Positions 6,387 to 14,890 of a stretch of DNA of 14,890 nt are shown here, piece after piece; the first letter of the stretch is position 1, and each line of letters begins with the position of its first letter. The position numbers and the translations under genes were made by a program. The stretch lies in contig JAFTNI010000147.1 of assembly GCA_017451975.1 (NCBI GenBank), positions 1-14,890 on the forward strand. Reading direction: 5' to 3'. Source of the stretch: Clostridia bacterium (GTDB lineage: Bacteria; Bacillota; Clostridia; Oscillospirales; CAG-272). Below the pieces are notes generated by a model. The model was given only the letters and a program-made list of their open reading frames with translations. It did not search any database and was not told the DNA's origin.

Positions 6387-9230
6387 ATGGGAAAGTCATA
6401 TTATTTTATTTTCAACGATGATTGCTTCGACCGAAATAACCATCTGAGCAACATCGCGCGCCAGAAGCGCCCCTATAATAAAACTATTTACGATATGAAC
6501 AAAGCCGTTGAAGAGCTCGACCGCTACGATGACTTTGACTCGCTCAAAATAGAAGCAGATAAATATGCAAAGGGGGAACTCAGCGGCGAATACGGCATTA
6601 CGTACGACAGCGCAAAGCACGTAGACCATTCCGTTATACTCCCGCACCAGAAGGCGGCTGCTATAGCCTTCCTTAAAGACCTGCGCGGCTTCGGCCTGCT
6701 TGCCGACGTCGTGGGCAGCGGTAAGACCTTCGAGGCTTCCGTAATACTCAGCGAGCTTGCCGTGCGCGGAAAAATCAAATCTATGCTCCTTGTTGTGCCC
6801 GGTCAGGTTTACGATAGCTGGGTAGAGGTTCTGGAGCTTCAGTTCGGACTCGGTAAGGACGTGCTTTTTGAAGCGGGCGAAAATATGAATAGCGTTGCCG
6901 ATTTCAAGGCAAGCGAGCTTACATTCGACGAGCAGAACCGCCCCAGCAAGCCTATCATCGTAAAAACGGAAGATTTCGTAAATTGGGATAACGACCTTTC
7001 TACAATGCTTTTCGACGTTATCGTAGTAGACGAGGCGCACCACCTCTGCAAAGAGGACGGCGAATACGCAAAGGCGATGAAGCTCCTTTCCATGATGATG
7101 GCTACTAAGAAGCGCGCAAACGTAACTTACTGCCTGCTCCTTTCCGCAACGCCCCACTCGGGCAACCTTGCGCACATGTTCCGCCTTTGGTACTTCGTAA
7201 GATGTAAGGGCGGCTACCCCGAGGACTTCGACGAAAAAGAAGATATAAACCGCTCGGAGGAGTACAACAGGGAAAAAGCATACTACCACGAGCGTGTTTG
7301 CCGCGGCGCAACCACCGTTATGGAATTTATAAAGCACGTAAAATGCTCGGAGGTTTTGCTTAACTACGCCGATGAATTTTTCGCATACGCGGAAGCGAAG
7401 GGTATGACGCGCGCGAAATTTGAAACGGTTACAAAGGGCGAACAGCAAATGCTTATAGACGCCTTCCTTTCCGACCCCGATTATTGGGAAATCCAGGAAA
7501 AGGTAATGCGCAACGTTGCAAGCGCATACCACAACGGCGTTCTTCGCTCCATTATGATACGCCAGCCCTCTACCTCGCTTATAGCGAAGGATAAGGAGCA
7601 GATAAACTTCCTTTTCTACCCCGCAAACAAGAACGCACAGGGCACGGTTACCGTTCTCGACTACTACAAGCGCCCGCTTAAAGTGAACGTAAGCAAGCTT
7701 TCGCTGGGCGACACACCCTGCGTAACACCGCTTGACGAATACGATAATTCCCCCGGCCAGACGGTTTCTCTTGCCGAATACGTGGAAGAAAACCGCCGCG
7801 ACGTATCTGAAAACCGCTTCCACTCCGAAATAATCTGTAACGTATTTGAGCAGACGGTAGACGGGCGCGCTTTTGAAAAGCAGGATTACCAGAACTACTA
7901 CCGCGAGCAGATGATATACTGCCCCGATAACAAAATGCGCTGCATGATACAGCCCATTTACGATAAAGACGACCTTTTCTCTGCAAAATTCGAGCAGACG
8001 AAAAAGCTTCTGCGAAAGCATAAAAACCAGCGAATACTCGTATTTTTCGATTACGAGCTTAAAAAGACAGAGCTTATGCACGGCCGCTTTGAAAAGGCTA
8101 TACTTGCCGACGAGGAATTTAAAGACAGAGTTATTATAGGCACGGCAAACAACAAAGAAAAAACGCTTGAAATATTCAACGAAAAGGAAGACGCAATACT
8201 CGTTGTAAAGGATGCATCCTTTACAGAGGGCGTTAACCTTCAGCTCAGTAATATAATCATCAACTTCCAGGTAACGCCCGACCCGCTTGCCATGGACCAG
8301 AGAATAGGCCGTATTTTCCGACTCGGCCAGAAGAACAACGTAACTATATATTCGCTTGCGAATATGCATAAGCTAGAGGGCTTTGCGCTTATGTACTTCA
8401 CGCGCATAGGTCTTATGTCCAGTAACAGCGGCGACGCCACTATTATTGCGGGCAGTAACAACGAGCGCATGGTTGCCGTTCAGTGCGACCGTTGCGGCAG
8501 AGTTGCGCTTTACTCCCAGGAGGACTACGAATACTACAAGAAAAACGGCGAGCTTTTCTGCGATGAAGGCCCCGAATGTATAGGCCCCGACCGCCCGAAG
8601 GGTACGGAAATGAAGGAAATAAGCGTTTACGACTTCAAGTGCGATAAGTGCAGCACCGTTTTCGCGCGCTCCGTTTCCGATGAATCGGGCTACCTCTGCG
8701 TTTCCGTTGCCAGCACGGGCAGAAGCATTATGTGCAACAGCGGCTCGAAGGGCGACCGCAGGCTCTATTGCCGCAAGATATGCGCTATGGCAAACTGCAG
8801 CAGGTTCCGCCCCGGCGAATGCCTTGCAGTAGAGGCGTACAAGCAGAATAAATCCATAGGCGACCAGGACCTTTATATGCTTTGCAACCGCTGCCCCAAC
8901 AGAAACAGATGCCCGGAAAAGTGCCGCCCCTATATCGGCACAGACGGCATAACGCCTTGCTCCACCTGCCAGTACGCAACCTGCAGGCCGAAGCCGCACG
9001 TTATAGAATTTGACGACCGCTGGGAAGCAGATTGCCCCGTTTGCAAAATGATGGGCGGCAGCAAGAGGGGCAGAATACGCCCCGTTGTGGCGCGTACCTT
9101 CGCCGCATACCTGCGCGCATCGTGGGATTTCACGCACGACGGCGGCAGAGCGTTCTGCAAAAACCTTCTGAACGAAGCAAACAAGGTTTCCGATATTAAG
9201 ATGGTTCTCGACGCAGACATGAAAGAATGA
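6387..9230 (+). CDS. SNF2/RapA-like SF2 ATPase with C-terminal zinc-ribbon array
   Basis: This 947-residue protein carries the superfamily 2 motifs of the SNF2/RapA group: a HQ pair (87-88), motif I DVVGSGKT (107-114, Lys113), motif II DEAH (215-218), motif III SATPH (253-257), a lobe-2 strand ILVFFDY (about 550-556), motif V TEGVNLQ (613-619), and motif VI QRIGRIFRLGQ (638-648) with both arginine fingers. Lobe 2 is preceded by a long insertion (about 260-540). From residue 700 to 886 there are 21 cysteines in CxxC-type pairs (CDRC, CDKC, CNRC, CSTC, CPVC), indicating several zinc-ribbon modules. Members of this family move along double-stranded DNA or displace proteins from it; here that is inference, and true unwinding is unlikely. 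Motif I is VGSGKT rather than the usual GLGKT. No methyltransferase or other DISARM or restriction partner is adjacent. It ends 10 nt before the next gene, whose ribosome binding site overlaps its stop codon. Confidence 0.88.
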   Translation: MGKSYYFIFNDDCFDRNNHLSNIARQKRPYNKTIYDMNKAVEELDRYDDFDSLKIEADKYAKGELSGEYGITYDSAKHVDHSVILPHQKAAAIAFLKDLRGFGLLADVVGSGKTFEASVILSELAVRGKIKSMLLVVPGQVYDSWVEVLELQFGLGKDVLFEAGENMNSVADFKASELTFDEQNRPSKPIIVKTEDFVNWDNDLSTMLFDVIVVDEAHHLCKEDGEYAKAMKLLSMMMATKKRANVTYCLLLSATPHSGNLAHMFRLWYFVRCKGGYPEDFDEKEDINRSEEYNREKAYYHERVCRGATTVMEFIKHVKCSEVLLNYADEFFAYAEAKGMTRAKFETVTKGEQQMLIDAFLSDPDYWEIQEKVMRNVASAYHNGVLRSIMIRQPSTSLIAKDKEQINFLFYPANKNAQGTVTVLDYYKRPLKVNVSKLSLGDTPCVTPLDEYDNSPGQTVSLAEYVEENRRDVSENRFHSEIICNVFEQTVDGRAFEKQDYQNYYREQMIYCPDNKMRCMIQPIYDKDDLFSAKFEQTKKLLRKHKNQRILVFFDYELKKTELMHGRFEKAILADEEFKDRVIIGTANNKEKTLEIFNEKEDAILVVKDASFTEGVNLQLSNIIINFQVTPDPLAMDQRIGRIFRLGQKNNVTIYSLANMHKLEGFALMYFTRIGLMSSNSGDATIIAGSNNERMVAVQCDRCGRVALYSQEDYEYYKKNGELFCDEGPECIGPDRPKGTEMKEISVYDFKCDKCSTVFARSVSDESGYLCVSVASTGRSIMCNSGSKGDRRLYCRKICAMANCSRFRPGECLAVEAYKQNKSIGDQDLYMLCNRCPNRNRCPEKCRPYIGTDGITPCSTCQYATCRPKPHVIEFDDRWEADCPVCKMMGGSKRGRIRPVVARTFAAYLRASWDFTHDGGRAFCKNLLNEANKVSDIKMVLDADMKE

Positions 9231-9240
9231 GGTAATGTGA

Positions 9241-10884
9241 ATGAATAATAAAGTGTACGTCCGTATAGGACAGAAATATCAGGACGCTTTTTACGGTATA
9301 TGCAACCTTGTGAACAACGGCTGCATAGATTCCTCCATAATATCCTCCTGCAGAGATTACAGATGGATAGAAACCCCCGGCTACATATTTGAATACACGG
9401 GCGAGCAGGGCGCTATCGACACAGGTACAGAGGTTGGTATGTTCCCGAGCGGTGCTTCGTGGTTCATGGGCTTCCGCGGCGGCGAAACGAACAACTCCAT
9501 GAGCGGCTGGCTCGAGCTTATAGAAACCGTTGCGGCATATTACCACAAGGAATATTCCTTTGTGGAATACGTTCAGAACAGCGCCATGAGAAGCGCCGAG
9601 GAGGTAGAGGAGTGCCGCCAGACGATACGCCGCGTGGCAGACAGGCTTAACCTCCCCATAGGCAGAATAACGAGCGCGGCAACTGAAGACAGCGTAGAGG
9701 ATATATACGTAATAACGCTACGCATGGAGCTTTACGGCGGCGCGGGTGAGCCCCGCCCCGTGCTCTGCAAGGTTTACTTCCAGTACAGAAACGGCGTTTT
9801 CTCGCCCCTTCGCCAGAGCGAGGCAATGAAATCTGAGGTTTTTGTCGATGAAATTATAAGCGAGCAGAAGGGCGCAAGCCGCGCCTCCTTCGACGACAGA
9901 AACGAAACAGAGGTCGTTGATAACGTGCTCAACTCCATAGAAAAGCTTATAAACGGCAAAATGCAGTATACGTTTACGGAAAGCGTGCTTATTGCCAATC
10001 AGATAGACGAAGATACCATTAAAGAGCTTGTTGACGTTGAGCCGCAGGACGAAGTAAGGCTTGAATGCAAAAAGCTCAAGGTGCTAAGCATCAACCACAT
10101 CAGGTGGATAGATACGGCGTTTAACCTTTACATCGATAGCCAGAAGGCTTTCCTTGCAAAGATAAGCCCCAATAACTCTATGAGCTGGTACTGCTGCTGC
10201 AACAGCGAGGATAATAAGCTTATAGAAAGCAACGTTATAACCTGCCGCACAGACGACGGCATCGTTGAAGAAATCAGCATAGACGTTTCCAAAGACGACC
10301 TCGGTATTTCCGACGACGCCGTGGAAAGAATTTCCGTGGAAAGCGTTTTTGCAAAGCATTCCTTCGAGGTTTCCTGCTCCGAGCTTTCCCGCCGCCACAT
10401 TCAGTGCAAGCAGTACCGCTGCGAATGCAACACGGTGCTTTTCGAAGCAGACGGCAAGCTCAAGAGAAAATGCGCAGATTGCCCGTACCCCGAGGTTGTG
10501 CTCCGCTACGGCGACGGCCAGGCGGCGTATACGCCCTCGCTCGAATTCGATACGGCAACGCTCCAGCCCGTTGATAAGAACACGGTTGCCTGCCGCTTCT
10601 GCCATAGAAAATACGTTACGGAAAAGCCCTCTAATATTTTCCTTTGCGATTTCTGCAATAACGCCATTACAAGCTGCGAAAACGGCTCTGTAGAGCCCGA
10701 AGCAAAGGCTACGTACAAAAAGTACGCAAGCATGCTGCCGCTTTCCGCCAGAATCGGCGCAAAGGGCAAATATTGCTTCGAAAACGCAGACCGCTTGCTT
10801 TTCGTTGTGGGCAAAAACAAATATTTCTTTGATAAGCTTAAGCTTAAAGACACGGGCCTTCTCGACAAACCCGAAAAACGCTAA
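9241..10884 (+). CDS. Unrecognised protein with two C-terminal zinc fingers
   Basis: I do not recognise this 547-residue protein. The start at ATG 9241 follows a GAGGT site (9229-9233) that overlaps the TGA of the SNF2-like gene, so translation of the two is probably coupled. Residues 1 to about 380 are mixed alpha/beta with no signal peptide, membrane segment or familiar motif; they include an odd Cys-Cys-Cys run at 318-320. The C-terminal part has two four-cysteine clusters: C394/C396 with C411/C414 (CxC, 14 residues, CxxC), and C451/C454 with C469/C472 (CxxC, 14 residues, CxxC). Both are typical zinc-ribbon spacings. A short basic tail with a KNKYFF/KLKLK stretch follows. Because the neighbouring ATPase also ends in zinc ribbons, this product may be its partner, for example a nucleic-acid- or protein-binding subunit. 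That is inference from context only. Confidence 0.8.
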   Translation: MNNKVYVRIGQKYQDAFYGICNLVNNGCIDSSIISSCRDYRWIETPGYIFEYTGEQGAIDTGTEVGMFPSGASWFMGFRGGETNNSMSGWLELIETVAAYYHKEYSFVEYVQNSAMRSAEEVEECRQTIRRVADRLNLPIGRITSAATEDSVEDIYVITLRMELYGGAGEPRPVLCKVYFQYRNGVFSPLRQSEAMKSEVFVDEIISEQKGASRASFDDRNETEVVDNVLNSIEKLINGKMQYTFTESVLIANQIDEDTIKELVDVEPQDEVRLECKKLKVLSINHIRWIDTAFNLYIDSQKAFLAKISPNNSMSWYCCCNSEDNKLIESNVITCRTDDGIVEEISIDVSKDDLGISDDAVERISVESVFAKHSFEVSCSELSRRHIQCKQYRCECNTVLFEADGKLKRKCADCPYPEVVLRYGDGQAAYTPSLEFDTATLQPVDKNTVACRFCHRKYVTEKPSNIFLCDFCNNAITSCENGSVEPEAKATYKKYASMLPLSARIGAKGKYCFENADRLLFVVGKNKYFFDKLKLKDTGLLDKPEKR

Positions 10885-10912
10885 TTAAAGATGCGAAGGA
10901 TGGATTACTTAA

Positions 10913-13900
10913 ATGAAATCAGATAATAGAAATTCGGCTACGTTGACCGAAAAGAGAATTGCATCGGCAAAGGGGCTGCACCTTATCTGCGCTATAGTGG
11001 CTATGGTGCTGAACGTAATTTCCTTTGTCGTTGTAGCCGTCAACGTGAGCATATCGGAAATGACCTTCCTTATGTTCCCGTTTGCATTGGCTGTTCTTGA
11101 CATTATTTTCCTTGTCAAGGTTATTTTATCAAACTACCGTTTCGCTTACGCCGTTAAGGGCGCTATAATACACGCGGCTGTAGTGCTGGTGGTTTCCGCC
11201 GCAGTGTACGTTGTAATGGGCGTTTTAAGGTCGAGCGAAGGCATTGTGTTCGTTGACTTTGCGATTTACGCAATGATCGCCGTTCACGTTGTTCAGAGCA
11301 TAGCGACCGCTGTAACCGCGCTTTACGCCACGAAGGGCGGAAAGAGTATGCGCAAAATACTCGGCGTTCTTTTCACCGTGGTTTTTGTTGCGGCAGCGGG
11401 CATCTACGGCAGATTTCTGCTTGTAGAGGGCTTCTTCGGTCAGGGCGGCTACGGCGAATACCGCACCGTAGTTTACAAATATAACGGCGACGGCACTTAT
11501 ACCGCCACAGACGTTCTGGGCGGCTACGGCAAGAACGTAGTTATCCCACACCAGTTCAACGGCAAGCACGTTTCCAAGATAGATTGCGCGCTTTTTGCGC
11601 ACGAGGAGCTTGCTTCCGTAAAGGTAGACTGTGACCATAAAACGGGCTGCGAAAACGTGCTTACCTTCGTAGGAGCAGAGCACCTTAACTTCATAAACGA
11701 AAACATTCAGGTTTTCGCGCCTAAAGGATTTATGGATTCCTTCCGTAAATCGCTCTATGAGCTTTCACTCAGCGGCGAAAGCGCATCTGCATCAAACGCG
11801 CTCACGCTTGCAAACCACGTTTACCCCGACGATATAAAGGAAAATGAGGTTTACGTTTCCTTTGGCTACGATGCGGAAACGCTCAGGCTCGTCGGTGTGG
11901 AAAACATAATACCCGTGTGGGTAAAAGAGAAGGGAACAGCCTTCAACATTCTCGAGCATACAGGGGTTGACTATATTACAAATTCCGACGTTGATAACCC
12001 CAAGCATCTTTACTGGTGCCACAACAACCTCGAGGAAAAAATATTCAAATGCATTGCAGACGCCGAGGGCAACGCAATAAGCGGCGCTGTGAACGAATCT
12101 GTTGTGAACGCGAAGGTTACGTTTGAAAACCTTTACCACGTAAGATTTGTAGACGATGCAGACGAAAGCAAATGGAACGTTGACGATGCCGAAAAATTCA
12201 TGTATGAAATAGGCAACGATACGCCCGTATGCGAATACATCATAACGACGGAAAGCAAAATCCAATCCAAGCTCGATGCTATAACAAGAAGAAACGGCTT
12301 TGAGCTTGCCTTCAGAACGGGCTCGGGCGAAAACAAACGCGAGCTTGAGGATATTGCGGCAGAAATAACCATGCTTGATTCCGCAGGCAGCCGCGACCTT
12401 TACGTCTACCTCGATTGGAACCTTTTGCCCCCCTCTATAGACATGCTTACGGCAAACGGAAACGATGGCGGCTGCACGGTTGTATACGGCAACGACGTTC
12501 AGCTCAGCTCTGCGGCAAGCCACGCGGAAGAAAAGATAGCGCTCAAGTACGAATGGCTCTATAACGGCAAGGTTATTGCCGAGGGCAGCGGCCACGCGCT
12601 TGAAAATATTTACCCGAACAGTGCTACGTTTGCAAACACATATACAAAAGCGGGCGAATACACGCTCCGCGTAACTGCGGGCAACGATGCAAACACGTCG
12701 CTCACATCCGTTACCGAAAAGAAGGTAAACGTAGATTTTGAAAAGAAGGAGCTCAACTTCGTTTGGGTGCTTCCCGAGGGCAGCGACACAATCTATTCCG
12801 CAACGGATAAAAACGATATTATAGACGATACGACGTTTATTGTAGACGACGTTATAAACGGCGATAACATCGTATTCGATATCTGCCACAACACGGCAAC
12901 AAACAACAAAACCATTGGCGACAGCCCCGTAAGAAACGCGAACGTGGCAGAAGAAAAATACAAGCTTCTACTCAAGCTCCGCGAGGGAACGGAAGCCGCA
13001 GAGCTTTACGAAATAGTAAACCCCGATGCCGAATTCAGAATAGAGGCATATGCGGTTGACGTCGTATGGAACGACAAGGTGAAGTTTGAATATAACGGCC
13101 TTGTTCAGAAGCCCGAAACACTCGCGCTTGCACCCCTTGGCGAAGCCGTTGCAATCACAGTAAACGGCGGCCAGAAGGACTATAACGTCGAAGGCTATAC
13201 GGCAATGGCTGTAACGGCAGACACAAACTACAAGCTCGGCAATACCGAAAGACATTTTGAAATAACAAAGCGCCCCATAACGATTTCAAGCTGGAATACA
13301 AAGACTTTCGCTTACAACGGCGCAAAGCAGTACCCCAGAGTTGATAAGGTTGATAACCTTGCGGAAGGTCAGCTTCTTGCATCTATTTCCGACGATATCA
13401 TTTATGCGGATATCAACCTTGGCGATGACCCCGCAAAGCTCGGTGTATACGTTGGTACGTATAAAGTGGCGGTTTCCTTGCCCGAGGTATATAACTACGT
13501 ATTTACGGGAAGCGTAGAGCAGGAATACAATATCACACCTGTTGACCTTACTGTAAAGATCGTCAATAAGAGCATGGTATATAACGGCAAGGTATACGGC
13601 AACGATAATTTTACGTTCACATTTACCAAAACGGAGCTAAAGGGTGGCGACGAGATAGATGAAGTTCTTTCCCTTGACTATTCCAACAGCATAGCGGCAT
13701 CTGCCGTAAACGTAAACGATGCAGGCTACGAAATTTCCGCAGATATTATCAGCGGCGATAAATTCGTAAACTATAACGTAACAGTTGAAAATGCAACACT
13801 TAAGATAACGAAAAGACCCGTGGCGGTTTATATAACCCCTGCCGAAAAAATTTACGACGGTCAGCCTTACCCCATAGGCAACTACACTTTCACGGTTCAG

Positions 13901-14890
13901 CAGGCTTCGGGCGACAAAGGCATAGTTGACGAAGTGAGCGACGTTTTCGCGCTTAAATATAAGGGCAACGCCATCGACGCGGTGGATTACAACACGATTT
14001 CCTACGTTGTAGATGCAGACATTATTGAAGGCTACAAATATGAAAACTATGAAATCGAGGTCATCCAGTCCACGCTCAAAATAAAGAAGCGCCCCATAAG
14101 GGTTTCTGCGTCGAGCGTACAGAAAATATACGATGGCTCGGCGGCTTCTTTTGCCGAATTCAGCTACAACGTAATTGACGTTGACAACGTTAATTTCTTT
14201 GACGTTGTAGACGGCGAAGACCTCGGCAGCCCCGTATATAACTGCGGTGCTACCACGAGCAAGAACGTAGGCAGCTACAAAATAGACATAGTAAGGTTTA
14301 CGGGCGAAGACGCCAAGAACTATGAAATAAGCGACGTTGAAAACGGCACCTATACTATCAGTAAAAAGCCCGCTACGGTAACTATCAGCAATAACCAGAG
14401 CAAGGTATACGACGGTTACGCCCCATCACAGTTTGAATACGAGTTATCAGGCGTTATCGAAGAAGATAAATCTGTGCTTGGCAGTGCAACGTATCTCCGC
14501 ACGCTCGGAAACATAAACGCGAACAATAACCCCAACGTAGGCCAGTATATCGTTAAGGTTACGGGCTTCTCCGGAGCGGTGGCGAATAACTACGAATTTA
14601 CGTGCGAAGAAAACGGCTATGAAATTTACAAAAAGAATATAACAGTTACGATTAAAGACAGTACAGTGACGTATAACGGCAGGGTTCCCACACTCAACTC
14701 CGATAACTACGAGATAGATGAGCTTGCCAACCCCGATAAGAGCAAAACGTTTGCACCCACGTTCAAAATTGACGGAAATGCAGATTATGCGCAAAACAGC
14801 CATATCTACAGAAACAAAGGCTCTTATGCCGTTTCCGTAGAGCTTGCAAATATGGATAACTACAACGTTTCTTATGTAAGCGGTACTATC
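10913..14890 (+). CDS. Membrane-anchored surface protein with MBG/YDG repeats (3' end outside window)
   Basis: An open frame runs from ATG 10913 to the window end without a stop, giving at least 1326 residues. A GAAGGA site lies 12 nt upstream, somewhat far. Five hydrophobic helices are seen at about 21-45, 50-72, 80-104, 111-138 and 148-172; basic residues before helix 1 and between helices 2/3 and 4/5 place the N-terminus inside and everything after helix 5 outside. Residues 185-245 resemble one or two degenerate BspA-type leucine-rich units (IPHQFNGKHVSKID). A PKD/Ig-like segment (YEWLYNGK to AGEYTLRV) follows at about 540-590. From about 700 there are MBG/YDG-type Ig-like repeats, each opening with Y[ND]G after a KRP[IV]-type strand: tyrosines at 727, 801, 890, 981, 1073, 1166 and 1254. 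It is probably an extended adhesive stalk. Five helices before such a region are unusual; no anchor or sorting signal can be judged because the end is missing. Confidence 0.85.
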   Translation, partial: MKSDNRNSATLTEKRIASAKGLHLICAIVAMVLNVISFVVVAVNVSISEMTFLMFPFALAVLDIIFLVKVILSNYRFAYAVKGAIIHAAVVLVVSAAVYVVMGVLRSSEGIVFVDFAIYAMIAVHVVQSIATAVTALYATKGGKSMRKILGVLFTVVFVAAAGIYGRFLLVEGFFGQGGYGEYRTVVYKYNGDGTYTATDVLGGYGKNVVIPHQFNGKHVSKIDCALFAHEELASVKVDCDHKTGCENVLTFVGAEHLNFINENIQVFAPKGFMDSFRKSLYELSLSGESASASNALTLANHVYPDDIKENEVYVSFGYDAETLRLVGVENIIPVWVKEKGTAFNILEHTGVDYITNSDVDNPKHLYWCHNNLEEKIFKCIADAEGNAISGAVNESVVNAKVTFENLYHVRFVDDADESKWNVDDAEKFMYEIGNDTPVCEYIITTESKIQSKLDAITRRNGFELAFRTGSGENKRELEDIAAEITMLDSAGSRDLYVYLDWNLLPPSIDMLTANGNDGGCTVVYGNDVQLSSAASHAEEKIALKYEWLYNGKVIAEGSGHALENIYPNSATFANTYTKAGEYTLRVTAGNDANTSLTSVTEKKVNVDFEKKELNFVWVLPEGSDTIYSATDKNDIIDDTTFIVDDVINGDNIVFDICHNTATNNKTIGDSPVRNANVAEEKYKLLLKLREGTEAAELYEIVNPDAEFRIEAYAVDVVWNDKVKFEYNGLVQKPETLALAPLGEAVAITVNGGQKDYNVEGYTAMAVTADTNYKLGNTERHFEITKRPITISSWNTKTFAYNGAKQYPRVDKVDNLAEGQLLASISDDIIYADINLGDDPAKLGVYVGTYKVAVSLPEVYNYVFTGSVEQEYNITPVDLTVKIVNKSMVYNGKVYGNDNFTFTFTKTELKGGDEIDEVLSLDYSNSIAASAVNVNDAGYEISADIISGDKFVNYNVTVENATLKITKRPVAVYITPAEKIYDGQPYPIGNYTFTVQQASGDKGIVDEVSDVFALKYKGNAIDAVDYNTISYVVDADIIEGYKYENYEIEVIQSTLKIKKRPIRVSASSVQKIYDGSAASFAEFSYNVIDVDNVNFFDVVDGEDLGSPVYNCGATTSKNVGSYKIDIVRFTGEDAKNYEISDVENGTYTISKKPATVTISNNQSKVYDGYAPSQFEYELSGVIEEDKSVLGSATYLRTLGNINANNNPNVGQYIVKVTGFSGAVANNYEFTCEENGYEIYKKNITVTIKDSTVTYNGRVPTLNSDNYEIDELANPDKSKTFAPTFKIDGNADYAQNSHIYRNKGSYAVSVELANMDNYNVSYVSGTI
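13091..14890 (+). repeat. Tandem MBG/YDG domain array within the surface-protein gene
   Basis: Seven in-frame units begin with TAT/TAC-AAC/GAC-GGC-type codons (Tyr-Asn/Asp-Gly) at 13091, 13313, 13580, 13853, 14129, 14408 and 14672. After the first interval of 74 codons, spacing is 88-93 codons, the usual size of one MBG/YDG domain. The units are diverged at DNA level, so this is an old protein-level repeat rather than a recent tandem duplication. The array continues past the window. Confidence 0.75.

Noticed and set aside
6396..8369. 657-codon open frame on the minus strand opposite the SNF2-like gene
   Set aside because: The plus-strand frame has complete helicase motifs; the antisense product has no recognisable domain and arises from codon bias.
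6387..10884. DISARM, restriction or other named defence system
   Set aside because: A SNF2-like ATPase alone is not enough; no methyltransferase, phospholipase-D-type or nuclease domain was seen in the neighbours.
10900..10926. Eight-codon frame overlapping the start of the surface-protein gene
   Set aside because: It starts within the ribosome binding site itself and is too short and unsupported to call a leader peptide.
1..14890. CRISPR array, tRNA or rRNA gene
   Set aside because: No regularly spaced identical direct repeats with unique spacers, and no cloverleaf or rRNA signature, were found on either strand.

Overview
The window looks like a chromosomal segment of an anaerobic Gram-positive bacterium, most likely Bacillota, class Clostridia (gut-type, possibly Christensenellales-like). 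This rests on strong purine-rich ribosome binding sites, frequent ATA isoleucine codons, large repeat-rich surface proteins with MBG/YDG domains, and a hairpin-rich miniature repeat of a kind I associate with clostridial genomes. The taxonomic call is an inference; there is no rRNA or tRNA. Codon use looks similar across all genes, so nothing stands out as a recent foreign insertion except the small repeat at the left edge.

Layout. (1) 1-266 is non-coding. A MITE-like inverted-repeat element (about 36-216) sits between two identical 32-nt perfect hairpins, of which the right one is the terminator of the next gene. (2) 267-3791, minus strand, encodes a 1174-residue exported protein: signal sequence, Thr/Ser/Gly/Gln linker, then about 1,080 residues of degenerate MORN/YwqK-like and YD-like repeats. 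(3) 3792-4361 is a divergent regulatory region with a candidate promoter in each direction and, on the plus side, a leader of about 210 nt containing a 16-nt palindrome and two hairpins. (4) 4362-14890, plus strand, is a tightly spaced run of four genes: an Hsp70/actin-fold ATPase (664 aa), a SNF2/RapA-like SF2 ATPase with a 21-cysteine C-terminal zinc-ribbon region (947 aa), an unrecognised protein with two C-terminal four-cysteine zinc fingers (547 aa), and a very large membrane-anchored protein (at least 1326 aa, cut by the window end) with five N-terminal membrane helices and a long extracellular array of MBG/YDG-type Ig-like repeats.

How they may work together. Gene gaps of 30, 10 and 28 nt and one strong upstream promoter suggest a single transcript. 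The first three products look cytoplasmic: two NTPases of different folds and two cysteine-rich, probably metal-binding modules. The fourth places a large domain outside the cell. I know of no described system with this exact composition. The Hsp70-like/SNF2-like/zinc-finger trio is the best candidate here for an undescribed module, perhaps a nucleoprotein or RNA polymerase remodelling machine or a conflict/stress system. Whether the surface protein belongs to it or is only a co-transcribed neighbour cannot be decided from this window.
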